Positions 36,349-45,681 of a DNA stretch of 64,000 bases are shown here, in pieces; position 1 is the stretch's first letter; every line of letters begins with the position of its first letter. Source of the stretch: Psychroserpens sp. (GTDB lineage Bacteria > Bacteroidota > Bacteroidia > Flavobacteriales > Flavobacteriaceae); the NCBI GenBank assembly GCA_017643165.1, contig JAEPNY010000004.1, positions 1-64,000 of the forward strand, read 5' to 3'. The notes under the pieces are model-generated. The model did no database searches and was not told the origin of the DNA. It saw nothing but the letters and a program-made list of their open reading frames with translations. The position numbers and the translations under genes were made by a program.

Positions 36349-37206
36349 ATGAGAAATTCTTTCAAAACAAGCACACTATTTTTATTACTTGTTCTAGTAA
36401 CAAGCGTTCATGTATTTGCACAAGATAAAGACATCGATAAAGTCAAAGAAAAGGAGCGAACTGAAGCTTCTGCCACGAATTTTGTGTATGATGCTAATGA
36501 ATTTGCCGAGTCTGATAACTTCATCTATGCTGAAAAAGAATACCGAAAGGCAATTTCTAAAGCACCATCGGTAGTTGCTGGAAGTTATAATTTGGGAAAT
36601 TCTTATTACGAAAAAGGGAACTATGATGAGGCCCTATATCGCCATACCCAAGCAATCGAAAATGCTACGACCAAATCTGAAAAACACAAAGCATATCATA
36701 ATATTGGGAATATTTTAATGAAAAAGGAGCAATGTAAAGAAGCCGTTGAAGCTTTTAAAAATGCATTGCGCAATAACCCAACAGATGACGAAACACGTTA
36801 CAATTTTGCCTTAGCTAAAAAATGTGCTGAAGAGCAACAGGACAATAAAAAAGAGCAAGAAGAGGAAGAACAAGACGAAAAGAAAGAGGACGAGAATAAA
36901 GACGATCAGCAGCAGGATGATCAAAAAAAGGATGATCCAAAAGATAATGGTGATCAAGACAAGAAAGAAGGTGATGATCAAAAAAATGAAGATGGAAAGC
37001 CTAAAGAAGAAAAGGATAAAGGTGATGGCGAACAGAAAAAGGATAAAGATCAACAAGGGAAACCAAAGCCGAAACAAGGTCAGTTATCTCCTCAGCAAAT
37101 AAAGAACCTATTAGAAGCTATGAATAATCAAGAGCGAAAGGTTCAAGAAAAAATCAATGCTGAAAAACAAAAGGGTGTAAAAGTAAAACCAGAGAAAGAT
37201 TGGTAG
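36349..37206 (+). CDS. batC: BatC-type TPR protein with long charged tail
   Basis: A 285-residue exported protein (signal to VFAQ, about 25). TPR-like helices fill about 55-160 (YNLGNSYYEKGNYDEALY is one repeat). Residues about 160-245 are an extreme Lys/Asp/Glu/Gln low-complexity stretch, followed by a helix with LSPQQIKNLLEAMNNQE. The C-terminal end is basic. TPR proteins in Bat operons are thought to recruit partners in the periplasm. The charged linker is probably disordered. Confidence 0.88.
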   Translation: MRNSFKTSTLFLLLVLVTSVHVFAQDKDIDKVKEKERTEASATNFVYDANEFAESDNFIYAEKEYRKAISKAPSVVAGSYNLGNSYYEKGNYDEALYRHTQAIENATTKSEKHKAYHNIGNILMKKEQCKEAVEAFKNALRNNPTDDETRYNFALAKKCAEEQQDNKKEQEEEEQDEKKEDENKDDQQQDDQKKDDPKDNGDQDKKEGDDQKNEDGKPKEEKDKGDGEQKKDKDQQGKPKPKQGQLSPQQIKNLLEAMNNQERKVQEKINAEKQKGVKVKPEKDW

Positions 37207-37208
37207 TC

Positions 37209-37700
37209 ATGAAGAGCTTACGAAATATATTTTTTTCGATAGTCATGCTAAGCATGATACTCAACGGGTATTCTCAAACGCAAAATGAGAATGACGCTTC
37301 AGAACAAGATGTTTTTTTAATGGCTGAAATTTCTAATACATCCATAACCACTAACAGCCAGACTGAAGTTGTTTATAAGCTTTACGTGTCTCATGATGTT
37401 GGGATTACCTCTTGGACGTTGGAGTCTAAACCAGAGTTCGAAGGATTAAAAGCGGTTGAAGTTGACATCACACCACTTCGAGTATCTAAGGATTCTTATA
37501 AAGGAAAGTCATATCGTTCTGTCGTGATTGCTAAACACAAGTTAATGTCTGATGAACAGGGAACCTATAAATTAGACCCAATGACAATGAATGTGGTTTT
37601 AAATGTTCCAAAGAAAACACCAGACGAAAGTGAGCCTTTTGAAATGGTAAACGTAGAACGTTTGATCGCATCACAATCTATTTCTATTGAAGTTAAGTAA
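37209..37700 (+). CDS. Stand-alone BatD-like domain protein
   Basis: A 163-residue secreted protein from ATG 37209 (signal peptide MKSLRNIFFS..., ending NGYSQ). A TTG 9 bases earlier is less likely. The mature part (about 30-163) aligns by eye with an internal domain of the BatD gene downstream: VVYKLYVSHDVGITSW here against VVYKLYVSATTGVSNW there, then SYKGKSYRSVVIAKH against KYKGEDYRYVVLRKT, and closing SQSISIEV against SRTINV. It is therefore a single-domain copy of one BatD repeat placed between batC and batD. The function is not known; it may be an extra periplasmic piece of the Bat complex. Confidence 0.8.
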   Translation: MKSLRNIFFSIVMLSMILNGYSQTQNENDASEQDVFLMAEISNTSITTNSQTEVVYKLYVSHDVGITSWTLESKPEFEGLKAVEVDITPLRVSKDSYKGKSYRSVVIAKHKLMSDEQGTYKLDPMTMNVVLNVPKKTPDESEPFEMVNVERLIASQSISIEVK

Positions 37701-37718
37701 TTGATCGTGAATATCACT

Positions 37719-39509
37719 ATGCACACATATAGTCTCAAAAAAATTAGCTTTTTGCTTGTCCTATTGGTTTCGAGTGTGGTATCTGCTCAAGTTACGTTTG
37801 AAGCTAAAGTAAGTAAGGAGAAGCTGGGAATTAATGAACGACTACGAATCGATTTTGTGATGAATAAAGATGGCGATAATTTTAATCCGCCAGACTTTGC
37901 CAACTTCAATGTGGTTGGCGGACCAAATACATCAGTTAGCAATTCATGGTTAAACGGGAAACATTCCTATACAAAAACCTATAGTTATTTTCTTTCGCCA
38001 AAAAAGAAAGGGACCATCAATATTAACGAGGCCAGTATAGAGATTGATAAGAAGATTTATAAGACTGAGCCATTAACTGTTCAAATTACTAAGGCGGTTA
38101 AGAGGCCTAACGATCCTTATAATGTTGAAGGCGTAGCCTCTGAAAATATTCATTTGGTAGCAGAAGTTTCTAAAACTAATCCGTACCTGAATGAAGCAAT
38201 AACAGTCGTTTACAAGCTCTATGTTTCTGCAACTACTGGTGTGAGCAATTGGCGAGAAGTTGAGAATCCAAGATATAACGATTTCTGGAGTCAAAAAATA
38301 GAAACTAAAGGATTGAGAATCCAAAATGGTAAGTATAAAGGTGAAGATTACAGATATGTAGTTTTGCGCAAAACCGTATTATATCCTCAGAAATCAGGCA
38401 AGTTAGAGATCGAACCATTAACACTTGATATTACAGTTGAAGTGCCTACCAACAGACGCGATATATTTGGAGGCCGACATATGGCTCAGGTAAATAGAAC
38501 TGTTTCTGCTGGAAGTAGAACCATCAATGTCAAACCGTTGCCTGAAAATGGTAAACCAGAAGATTTCACTGGTGCTGTAGGTGATTTTGAATTTAATGTC
38601 ATAACGTCAAAAACTCAACTGAATGCTTCTGAGTCCTTACAAGCCAAAGTTGAAGTGACAGGTAAAGGAAACCTGAATCTATTTGAATTACCAGGAATTA
38701 CGGTTCCAAGTTCACTTGAGGTCTATGAGCCAGAACGCAATGAATCTATACGAACTAATTTAAGTGGAATGCAAGGTGCCGTTTCTGACACCTATACCAT
38801 TGTACCACAATTTAAAGGAAAGTATCCAATTCCAAGTATCTCATTTTCTTATTTCGATCTTGAAACAGAAACTTATAAACGTGTTAGTTCTGGTGAGATT
38901 GTTATTGATGTTATAGAAGGACCAATCAATAATTCTTCGGGGGATGATAATATTGCCAGTACAACAAATCTTGATAAAGCGGAGGTTGTAACTAACAGTG
39001 ATCAATTTGCTTTTATTAAGACAAATACAGAGTTTATTCCAAAACAGCCAGAGCGATTCTTCAAGTCTACACTATTTTGGAGTTCTATATTGCTTCCATT
39101 TTTAGCCATTCCTTTGGCATTATTTTATCGTAAGAAGAAAGATGAGCGCGATGCAGATGTCTTCGGAAATAAGATTAGAAAAGCTGATAAGTTAGCGCGA
39201 CGTTATCTAGGAGAGGCTAAGAAGTCACTCGGGAATAAAGAGGCGTTTTATATCGCATTGGAGAGAGCATTGCATAACTACTTGAAAGCTAAACTACATA
39301 TTGAGACTTCTGATTTCAGTAAAGAGAAGATTGAGGAAATTCTTTTGCAAAAACAAGTTAATGAATCGGCGATTGCCAAGTTCATCAGTATTCTAGAGCA
39401 TTGCGAATTAGCTCGGTATACGCCAATTACAAATGTGGAAATGCGTCAAGATTATGATAGTGCCGCATCAACCATTTCAACCATAGATAAAGAGATAAGA
39501 CACGCATGA
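37719..39509 (+). CDS. batD: BatD-type oxygen-tolerance protein
   Basis: A 596-residue protein from ATG 37719 (a TTG 18 bases upstream is the other option). After a signal peptide (ending VVSAQ) come three or more beta domains of the BatD type, including KYKGEDYRYVVLRKT. A single membrane helix lies at about 450-470 (LFWSSILLPFLAIPLALFY), followed by a cytoplasmic helical part of about 130 residues. Stop and the batE start overlap by four bases (ATGA). It anchors in the inner membrane with a large periplasmic region. Confidence 0.9.
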   Translation: MHTYSLKKISFLLVLLVSSVVSAQVTFEAKVSKEKLGINERLRIDFVMNKDGDNFNPPDFANFNVVGGPNTSVSNSWLNGKHSYTKTYSYFLSPKKKGTININEASIEIDKKIYKTEPLTVQITKAVKRPNDPYNVEGVASENIHLVAEVSKTNPYLNEAITVVYKLYVSATTGVSNWREVENPRYNDFWSQKIETKGLRIQNGKYKGEDYRYVVLRKTVLYPQKSGKLEIEPLTLDITVEVPTNRRDIFGGRHMAQVNRTVSAGSRTINVKPLPENGKPEDFTGAVGDFEFNVITSKTQLNASESLQAKVEVTGKGNLNLFELPGITVPSSLEVYEPERNESIRTNLSGMQGAVSDTYTIVPQFKGKYPIPSISFSYFDLETETYKRVSSGEIVIDVIEGPINNSSGDDNIASTTNLDKAEVVTNSDQFAFIKTNTEFIPKQPERFFKSTLFWSSILLPFLAIPLALFYRKKKDERDADVFGNKIRKADKLARRYLGEAKKSLGNKEAFYIALERALHNYLKAKLHIETSDFSKEKIEEILLQKQVNESAIAKFISILEHCELARYTPITNVEMRQDYDSAASTISTIDKEIRHA

Positions 39510-40264
39510 GAACGCTAATTTACATATTCAGTTTCTTTTGTTGTGTGATGTCTTTTGGGCAAAATATGACCGGCTTTGAGAACGCTAATGCACTATATAA
39601 TGAAGGCAACTATACAGAAGCGATCGAACAATATCAGCGTATTTTAGATACTGATGTTCATTCAGCCGAGTTATACTTTAATCTTGCAAATGCACATTAC
39701 AAACTTAACCATATTGCACCAAGTATTTATTATTACGAAAAGGCCTTGCTATTAGATCCGAATGATAAAGACATTCAAAATAATTTGGCATATGCTCGAA
39801 ATATGACCATTGATGCCATTGAGATCATCCCAGAAGTTGGCTTTACTAGACTACTTAATAACGCAACTAACACGTTGTCCTATGATAATTGGGCGATTCT
39901 TGCAGTTTGCTTGGTTGTAGTTTTCGTTGTACTTTTTCTTTCGTATTATTTTTCGAGAAGTAGTGCCAAAAAACGATTTGCTTTCATAATAAGCGGTCTG
40001 TGTATTCTGTTGGCAATGATTTCTGTTGCTTTCGCTTTTCACAGATATGAATTGACTGTAAAAGATCAACCCGCAATTGTGTTTGCTCAAGAAGCTCAGA
40101 TCAAAACTGAACCTAATTTACGAAGTATAGAAGCCTTTAAACTCCATGAAGGGACCAAGGTTCAAGTGCTTGACACCATGAACAATTGGAAGAAAATTGA
40201 GTTATCTGATGGGAAAACCGGATGGATAATGAAAGAAGATTTGAAGATGTTAAAGAATTTTTAG
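39506..40264 (+). CDS. batE: BatE-type TPR and SH3-like protein
   Basis: A 252-residue protein with a signal peptide (to MSFGQ). TPR repeats cover about 20-100 (ANALYNEGNYTEAIEQYQ; ELYFNLANAHYKLNH). Two membrane helices follow (about 130-148 and 158-175), then an SH3-like domain (about 190-250) with LHEGTKVQVLDTMNNWKKIELSDGKTGWI. The design, TPR plus SH3 on a membrane anchor, fits BatE, the last gene of the operon. Overlaps batD by four bases. Confidence 0.9.
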   Translation: MRTLIYIFSFFCCVMSFGQNMTGFENANALYNEGNYTEAIEQYQRILDTDVHSAELYFNLANAHYKLNHIAPSIYYYEKALLLDPNDKDIQNNLAYARNMTIDAIEIIPEVGFTRLLNNATNTLSYDNWAILAVCLVVVFVVLFLSYYFSRSSAKKRFAFIISGLCILLAMISVAFAFHRYELTVKDQPAIVFAQEAQIKTEPNLRSIEAFKLHEGTKVQVLDTMNNWKKIELSDGKTGWIMKEDLKMLKNF

Positions 40265-40300
40265 ATTTTTATTATTAAAAATTTACTATCTTCAATTTTT

Positions 40301-40600
40301 ATGACCAATAAGTTAATATCCATATTCTTTTCTGTAGTATTTATATTTTTAATTACAGCACCAACTGTACTTACTTTTATAGATGAAAACGCTGATATTG
40401 CATTATTCTTTGAATATCCAGAAGAGGAAGAGATGGGTAAAGAAACGAATAAAAAAATTGAAATATTTTTTTCTGACATTCCAGACTTAAATCCGTGTCA
40501 TCAGATTAGTAGAGAAACAGCGGTTATGTGTTATGTAATAAAATCATATAACACACCAGACTTAAATCTCATTTTACCACCTCCCGAAGTTATCTCTTAA
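40301..40600 (+). CDS. Small flavobacterial protein with N-terminal hydrophobic segment
   Basis: A 99-residue protein, not recognised by function. A single hydrophobic stretch (about 5-27, SIFFSVVFIFLITAPTVL) may be a membrane anchor or signal. An acidic loop EEEEMG and a mixed C-terminal end with PPPEVIS follow. A near-consensus TATCTTCA lies about 20 bases upstream. Its position before the SulP genes may link it to them, but this is only proximity. Confidence 0.5.
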   Translation: MTNKLISIFFSVVFIFLITAPTVLTFIDENADIALFFEYPEEEEMGKETNKKIEIFFSDIPDLNPCHQISRETAVMCYVIKSYNTPDLNLILPPPEVIS

Positions 40601-40677
40601 CGCATTACAACTTAATTCATTCATTCATTTTTAACTATAACTGTCAATAGATTTTCAGTTATACAACGCATAATATT

Positions 40678-42257
40678 ATGTTCAAAACTTTAAAAAATGA
40701 CATACCAGCGAGTATTGTCGTATTCTTTGTAGCACTGCCACTATGTTTAGGTATAGCATTGGCCAGTGGTGCTCCACTCTTTTCTGGTTTAATAGCTGGA
40801 ATAGTAGGTGGTATCATAGTTGGATCACTTAGTGGATCTAAAATTGGTGTTAGTGGTCCAGCCGCTGGTTTGGCTGCTATTGTATTGGCTGCTATAGCTA
40901 CTTTAGGAAGTTATCAAAACTTCTTGTTAGCTGTAGTTTTAGGTGGGATCATTCAATTAATATTTGGGTTTCTGAAAGCTGGTATCATTGGTTACTATTT
41001 TCCATCATCTGTGATTAAAGGAATGCTTACGGGAATTGGTATTATTATTATATTAAAGCAGATTCCGCATTTTTTCGGATATGATGCAGATCCTGAAGGT
41101 GACTTCGCATTTATACAAGTAGATGGTGAAAATACCTTTTCTGAAATCATCAATTCTGTTAACTACATCAAACTTGGTTCGGCATTAATAGGTATTGTAT
41201 CCTTAGCAATCTTAATACTTTGGGGTAATGTGTTATCAAAGAAGGGTAAATTCTTTCAAATAGTACAAGGACCTTTAGTTGCAGTTGTTGTCGGTATAAT
41301 TTTTATGTACTAACACAGTCGCATGAAACATTGAGTATAAGTTCTTCTCACTTAGTGAGTGTTCCTGTGCCTGACGGTGTGGATTCCTTTTTAGGACAAT
41401 TTAGCTTCCCTAACTTCGCTGAAATTACGAATCCGGAAATATGGATTGTGGCATTTACTATTGCTTTAGTTGCAAGTTTAGAAACCTTGCTGTGCGTTGA
41501 AGCCACCGATAAATTAGATCCTCATAAGAACGTGACGCCTACCAACCGCGAGTTACTAGCCCAAGGAACAGGTAATATAATTTCAGGTATGATTGGTGGA
41601 TTACCAATTACGCAAGTAATTGTGCGAAGTTCAGCCAACATTCAGTCAGGAGGTAGAAGTAAAATGTCGGCGATTATACATGGTTTCTTACTGTTAATTT
41701 CTGTCATGTTGATACCGAGATTACTAAACATGATCCCACTGTCTGTATTAGCAGCGGTCCTTTTAATAGTTGGTTATAAACTGGCAAAACCATCCCTGTT
41801 TATTAAAATGTACGAATTGGGTTGGAAACAATTTATTCCTTTTACTGTGACCGTTCTAGGTATTGTATTTACCGATTTATTAAAAGGTATTGGAATGGGA
41901 TTAGCAATTGGTATCGTAGTGATTCTTATTAAGAGTTATCAAAATTCACACTTCTTACATATTGAGGACAAGAGTAATGGAAAGCATAAAATTAAGATGA
42001 CGTTTGCGGAAGAGGTTACCTTCTTTAATAAAGGTGCAATTTTGAAAGAGTTATACAGTCTTCCGAGGGATACATATTTAGAATTAGATGTAAGAAATAC
42101 GACCTACTTGGATAATGATATTATTGAAATTCTGGATGACTTTTCGATTAAAGCTAAAGAGCGGAATATCGATATTAAGATTTTCTCTACCAGAGGTATT
42201 GTTGAAAACCCGCAGAGTTTTGTCGAGTTTTTCAAATTAAAACCACAAACAACTTAA
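40678..42257 (+). pseudogene. SulP-family anion transporter interrupted by a frameshift
   Basis: The first part (40678-41313, frame 1) is the N-terminal half of a SulP transporter with many membrane helices (FVALPLCLGIALASGAPLF, SGPAAGLAAIVL); it ends early with a TAA at 41311. The rest of the gene continues in frame 0 from about 41301: reading frame 0 gives YVLTQSHETLSISSSHLVSVPVP and the remaining helices, then a STAS-like tail (RDTYLELDVRNTTYLDNDIIE). One extra T in the five-T run at 41300-41304 would restore a single reading frame of about 525 codons, which is the normal size. It may be a broken gene, a homopolymer sequencing error, or a -1 frameshift. An intact paralogue lies at 43128-44990. 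Confidence 0.8.
41300..41313 (+). other. Frameshift site in the first SulP gene
   Basis: A run of five T (41300-41304) precedes ATG TAC TAA in the upstream frame. The change needed is -1 (one missing T). The flanking bases do not form a canonical X-XXY-YYZ slippery heptamer, so an indel is more likely than programmed frameshifting. Confidence 0.6.
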
Positions 42258-42267
42258 GACGTAGGTT

Positions 42268-43053
42268 ATGAGTAAAAAGCAGAAAATTTTAATTCTTTCA
42301 GATCTAAAATCAGATACCCCAATTGTATTAAGTCAGGCAATTGCTTTATCTAAATTGATACCGAGTGATTTAGAATTTTTGCATGTAAAAAAGCCTACAG
42401 AACTGGTAAAAACCGCAAGTCAGTTGTCTGCTGTTAGAGTTATTAATGAGAGTACCAAAATTGCAAAGAAAAAAATAAAAGAGCTATTGGATCCAATTTC
42501 TGAAACCTATGGAACCAAAGTAAATTATAAATACAGTTTTGGGAATATTAAGAATGAAATTGAAAAGTACATTAATAGCTCTAAACCAGATATTATTGTA
42601 CTCGGTAAAAGACGATCGAATACCTTGAGTTTTGTTGGAGATAATATTATTGATTTTGTTTTGAAATCACATAAAGGTGCTGTATTTATAGCTTCTAGCA
42701 ATAGTAAATTGACTCCAGAAGCGCAGTTATCAGTTGGTTTATTTAATCAAGACGAGTCAAATCTTAAATCTAATGATTTAATGACAAACCTTATTGAATA
42801 TTCAGCCACACCGATACGGCATTTTAAGATTGGATCCAGATCGGATAGTGATAAGAAAAATGATACATTTCTCTCTAAAAAGACTGTTGAATACGAATTT
42901 GAAAATTCATCTGAAGTCCTCTCTACTATTGCTAACTATATTCCTAAGAGTAACGTAAATTTGTTATGCTTGGATAGAAATAGCAACTCCAACAAGAGCA
43001 AAAACATAAAAGAAATTATCAAATCTGTGAAAATTTCAACTTTGATTACTTAA
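42268..43053 (+). CDS. Universal stress protein-like (two-domain) protein
   Basis: A 261-residue cytoplasmic protein with a USP-like Rossmann pattern: KILILSDLKSDTPIVLSQAIALSKL at the start, DIIVLGKRRS at about 110, and VGDNIIDFVLKSHKGAVFIA. A weaker second half (about 150-261) may be a degenerate second USP domain. The ATP-binding G-x2-G-x9-G-S/T motif is not clear, so ATP binding is uncertain. It sits between two SulP genes, 10 bases after the first, so it may regulate anion or bicarbonate transport, as USP proteins beside transporters often do (inference). Confidence 0.7.
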   Translation: MSKKQKILILSDLKSDTPIVLSQAIALSKLIPSDLEFLHVKKPTELVKTASQLSAVRVINESTKIAKKKIKELLDPISETYGTKVNYKYSFGNIKNEIEKYINSSKPDIIVLGKRRSNTLSFVGDNIIDFVLKSHKGAVFIASSNSKLTPEAQLSVGLFNQDESNLKSNDLMTNLIEYSATPIRHFKIGSRSDSDKKNDTFLSKKTVEYEFENSSEVLSTIANYIPKSNVNLLCLDRNSNSNKSKNIKEIIKSVKISTLIT

Positions 43054-43127
43054 ATGACGTTTTTATTAGCTTCAAAATTAAAACAGCATAAACCCAATAT
43101 GATTTATAATCCAGTCGCGAAGTTTAA

Positions 43128-44990
43128 ATGAAAAAGTTCTTTTCAAATATCAAAGGAGATGCATTCGGAGGAATTACAGCGGGAATAGTGGCATTACCGC
43201 TTGCTCTAGCATTCGGTGTACAATCTGGATTGGGGCCTAGTGCAGGACTTTACGGTGCAATTTTTATTAGTTTTTTCGCAGCGTTGTTCGGTGGAACGAA
43301 TACTCAAATTTCTGGCCCAACAGCACCAATGACAGCCTTGAGTATGGTTGTTATTGCTGGGTTGATTGGTGCATATGGAGGAAGTGTTGAGAAGGCCTTG
43401 CCAGCGATTTTAACGGTATTTTTATTAGCTGGACTAATGCAAATAGGCTTAGGGTTTATAGGTGTTGGAAAGTACATTAGGTATATTCCTTATCCCGTAG
43501 TCTCTGGATTCATGACAGCTATAGGTGTTATGATATTAGTAACTCAGATACTACCAATTCTAGGATACAACGCTAGCGCAGATGAACAATTTGTCAATAG
43601 TTTTAGACCAGAAGCTGAAGAAGTTATTTTAGAAAAAATAATTAAAGATGCCGCGGTTGATGATATTTTAGTGTTAGAAGAATTCAACCTTACAATTGAA
43701 AAATCTAAAGAAATAACAGAGGAAGACATAATAAACGAATCTATAAACCTCGCAACTAAAGAATCCAAAAGTGTACTAGGCGCCATAAAGCTTTTACCAA
43801 GAGCACTATCAAGAATAAATTGGTTAGAATTGATATTAGCATTAGGGACGATTTTTGTGATTTATGGATTTAAACGAATTACCACCAAAATACCTAGTAC
43901 TTTGGTAGCACTGATTGTGATGTCAACGATTGCTATTATTGGTAAATTAGATTATAAACCAATTCCTACTATTCCTCAAGAATTACCGTTGCCCAGATTA
44001 GAAATCTTTACAAACTTTGATTTAAGTAGTATTTCTCCGTATATATTTACTGCTTTAACACTTGCTTTATTGGGTGCGATAGATTCATTGCTTACAAGTG
44101 TGGTGGCAGATAATATGACAAAGACCAAGCATAAACCAGATAAGGAATTGATCGGTCAAGGTATAGGGAATACTATAGCATCTGTCTTTGGAGGTATACC
44201 TGGCGCAGGAGCAACAATAAGAACAGTTGTAAATATCAACGCCGGAGGAAAAACAAGACTATCAGGAATGATAGCGGGTGTATTATTGTTCTTTATTCTT
44301 TTAGCTATGGCACCTTTAGCGTCGCGAATTCCGGCGGCAGTATTAGCTGGAATTCTAATAACTGTGGGTATAGGAGTAATGGATTATAAAGGATTAAGAG
44401 CAATTCCTAATTTACCGAAAGACATCAAGTTAGGTCCTTTAAAGTTGAGTTCAGAGGTGATCATTATGTTGGTTGTATTGTTACTCTCAACATTTTGGAA
44501 CCTAGTTTATGCAGTTGGGATTGGTTTGATTATCGCTTCCTTGATGTTTATGAAGAAAATAGGTGATCTCACAGCCAAGCGTAGTGATGTAAAATCTTTA
44601 AAAGAAGAACGCTGGCCTGATGAAATTGGATTTCCTGACGCACTGAAAGAAGAAGTTTTTATAAAACATTTAAAGGGGCCATTGTTTTTTGGTTCAACCA
44701 GCGAATTTCAAGCGTTAGCACAACAGATTCCTGATACAGCTTCGGTCGTAATTATGCGATTAGATCGAATGCAGTATATGGATCAAACAGGTCTTTACAC
44801 GATGGAGGATATGATCCAAGATCTCAAAATCAAAAATGTTGAAGTACTGTTTGTAGGATTATTAGAACAACCAAGATACATGATGGAACGAATAGATATC
44901 ATTCCTGATTTTATTCCAGAAGAGCACATTTTCGAAGAATTCGAGTCTTGCTTAGAATGGATAATTGAAAATATAGAAGACGAGTATTAA
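43128..44990 (+). CDS. SulP-family inorganic anion transporter with STAS domain
   Basis: A 620-residue transporter with about 12-14 membrane helices. The first carry ITAGIVALPLALAFGVQSGLGP and ISGPTAPMTALSMV, and SVFGGIPGAGATIRTVVNINAGG lies in the core. A C-terminal STAS domain (about 505-610) contains VVIMRLDRMQYMDQTGLY. Members move sulfate or bicarbonate, usually with Na+ or H+. A beta-carbonic anhydrase gene 14 bases downstream favours bicarbonate. Between about residues 150-230 there is an acidic insertion that is unusual for the family. Confidence 0.9.
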   Translation: MKKFFSNIKGDAFGGITAGIVALPLALAFGVQSGLGPSAGLYGAIFISFFAALFGGTNTQISGPTAPMTALSMVVIAGLIGAYGGSVEKALPAILTVFLLAGLMQIGLGFIGVGKYIRYIPYPVVSGFMTAIGVMILVTQILPILGYNASADEQFVNSFRPEAEEVILEKIIKDAAVDDILVLEEFNLTIEKSKEITEEDIINESINLATKESKSVLGAIKLLPRALSRINWLELILALGTIFVIYGFKRITTKIPSTLVALIVMSTIAIIGKLDYKPIPTIPQELPLPRLEIFTNFDLSSISPYIFTALTLALLGAIDSLLTSVVADNMTKTKHKPDKELIGQGIGNTIASVFGGIPGAGATIRTVVNINAGGKTRLSGMIAGVLLFFILLAMAPLASRIPAAVLAGILITVGIGVMDYKGLRAIPNLPKDIKLGPLKLSSEVIIMLVVLLLSTFWNLVYAVGIGLIIASLMFMKKIGDLTAKRSDVKSLKEERWPDEIGFPDALKEEVFIKHLKGPLFFGSTSEFQALAQQIPDTASVVIMRLDRMQYMDQTGLYTMEDMIQDLKIKNVEVLFVGLLEQPRYMMERIDIIPDFIPEEHIFEEFESCLEWIIENIEDEY

Positions 44991-45004
44991 CTAATGAGAA
45001 CAAA

Positions 45005-45634
45005 ATGAAAAATTTAGCGATTACAAAAGACGTACAGAGCGCTTTAACACCAAGCTCAGTATTACAAGATTTATTAGATGGAAATAAGCGATTTATCGAT
45101 GGGAATCCTGAAGGAGCAGACAATGCTGCATTAGTAAACCAGACAACAAGCGGGCAGTATCCTAAAGCCGTGATCTTGTCCTGTATTGATTCACGAGTAC
45201 CAGTTGAAACAGTATTAGATCAGGCGATTGGAGATATTTTCGTTGCACGTGTTGCAGGCAATTTTGAAAATGTAGACATTTTAGGAAGTCTAGAATATTC
45301 ATGTAATGTAGCAGGTAGTAAACTAATCTTAGTCTTAGGCCATGAAAGTTGTGGTGCTGTAAAAGCCGCTTGTGATGGCGTAGAATTGGGTAATATTACA
45401 GCCATGCTAGATAATATTATGCCTGCAGTAAGAAAGTCAGCAAATGAAGTTGACGGAGAAGCTAATTCTGGAAATTCAGAATTTGTGGCTAAAACTGTAG
45501 AGAATAATGTCAAGCTAACAATCGAGCGCATTCGTGAAAAGAGTCCAATTCTTGCTGAAATGGAGACCAACGGTGAGATCAAAATTGTGGGTGGTGTTTA
45601 TAGCTTAAAAACAGGTAAGGTTGAGATGCTTTAG
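45005..45634 (+). CDS. Beta-carbonic anhydrase
   Basis: A 209-residue enzyme. The zinc ligands are visible: C60 (SCIDSR, with D62 and R64 as the acid/base pair), H113 and C116 (LGHESCGA). The loop VARVAGN is also conserved. It interconverts CO2 and bicarbonate in the cytoplasm. With the SulP gene 14 bases upstream it would keep imported bicarbonate available as CO2, or the reverse, for carboxylating enzymes. No signal peptide is seen. Confidence 0.92.
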   Translation: MKNLAITKDVQSALTPSSVLQDLLDGNKRFIDGNPEGADNAALVNQTTSGQYPKAVILSCIDSRVPVETVLDQAIGDIFVARVAGNFENVDILGSLEYSCNVAGSKLILVLGHESCGAVKAACDGVELGNITAMLDNIMPAVRKSANEVDGEANSGNSEFVAKTVENNVKLTIERIREKSPILAEMETNGEIKIVGGVYSLKTGKVEML

Positions 45635-45681
45635 ACATCTCAAGTTTCAGAAGTAATTCAAATAATGTGGCAAGATTGCAA

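Noticed and set aside
36811-37102. Two open frames overlapping batC, one on each strand
   Set aside because: They are low-complexity shadows of the Lys/Asp/Glu coding region.
41300-41313. Programmed -1 frameshift in the SulP gene
   Set aside because: No canonical slippery heptamer and no clear downstream stem; an indel in the T run is simpler. Kept open in the findings.
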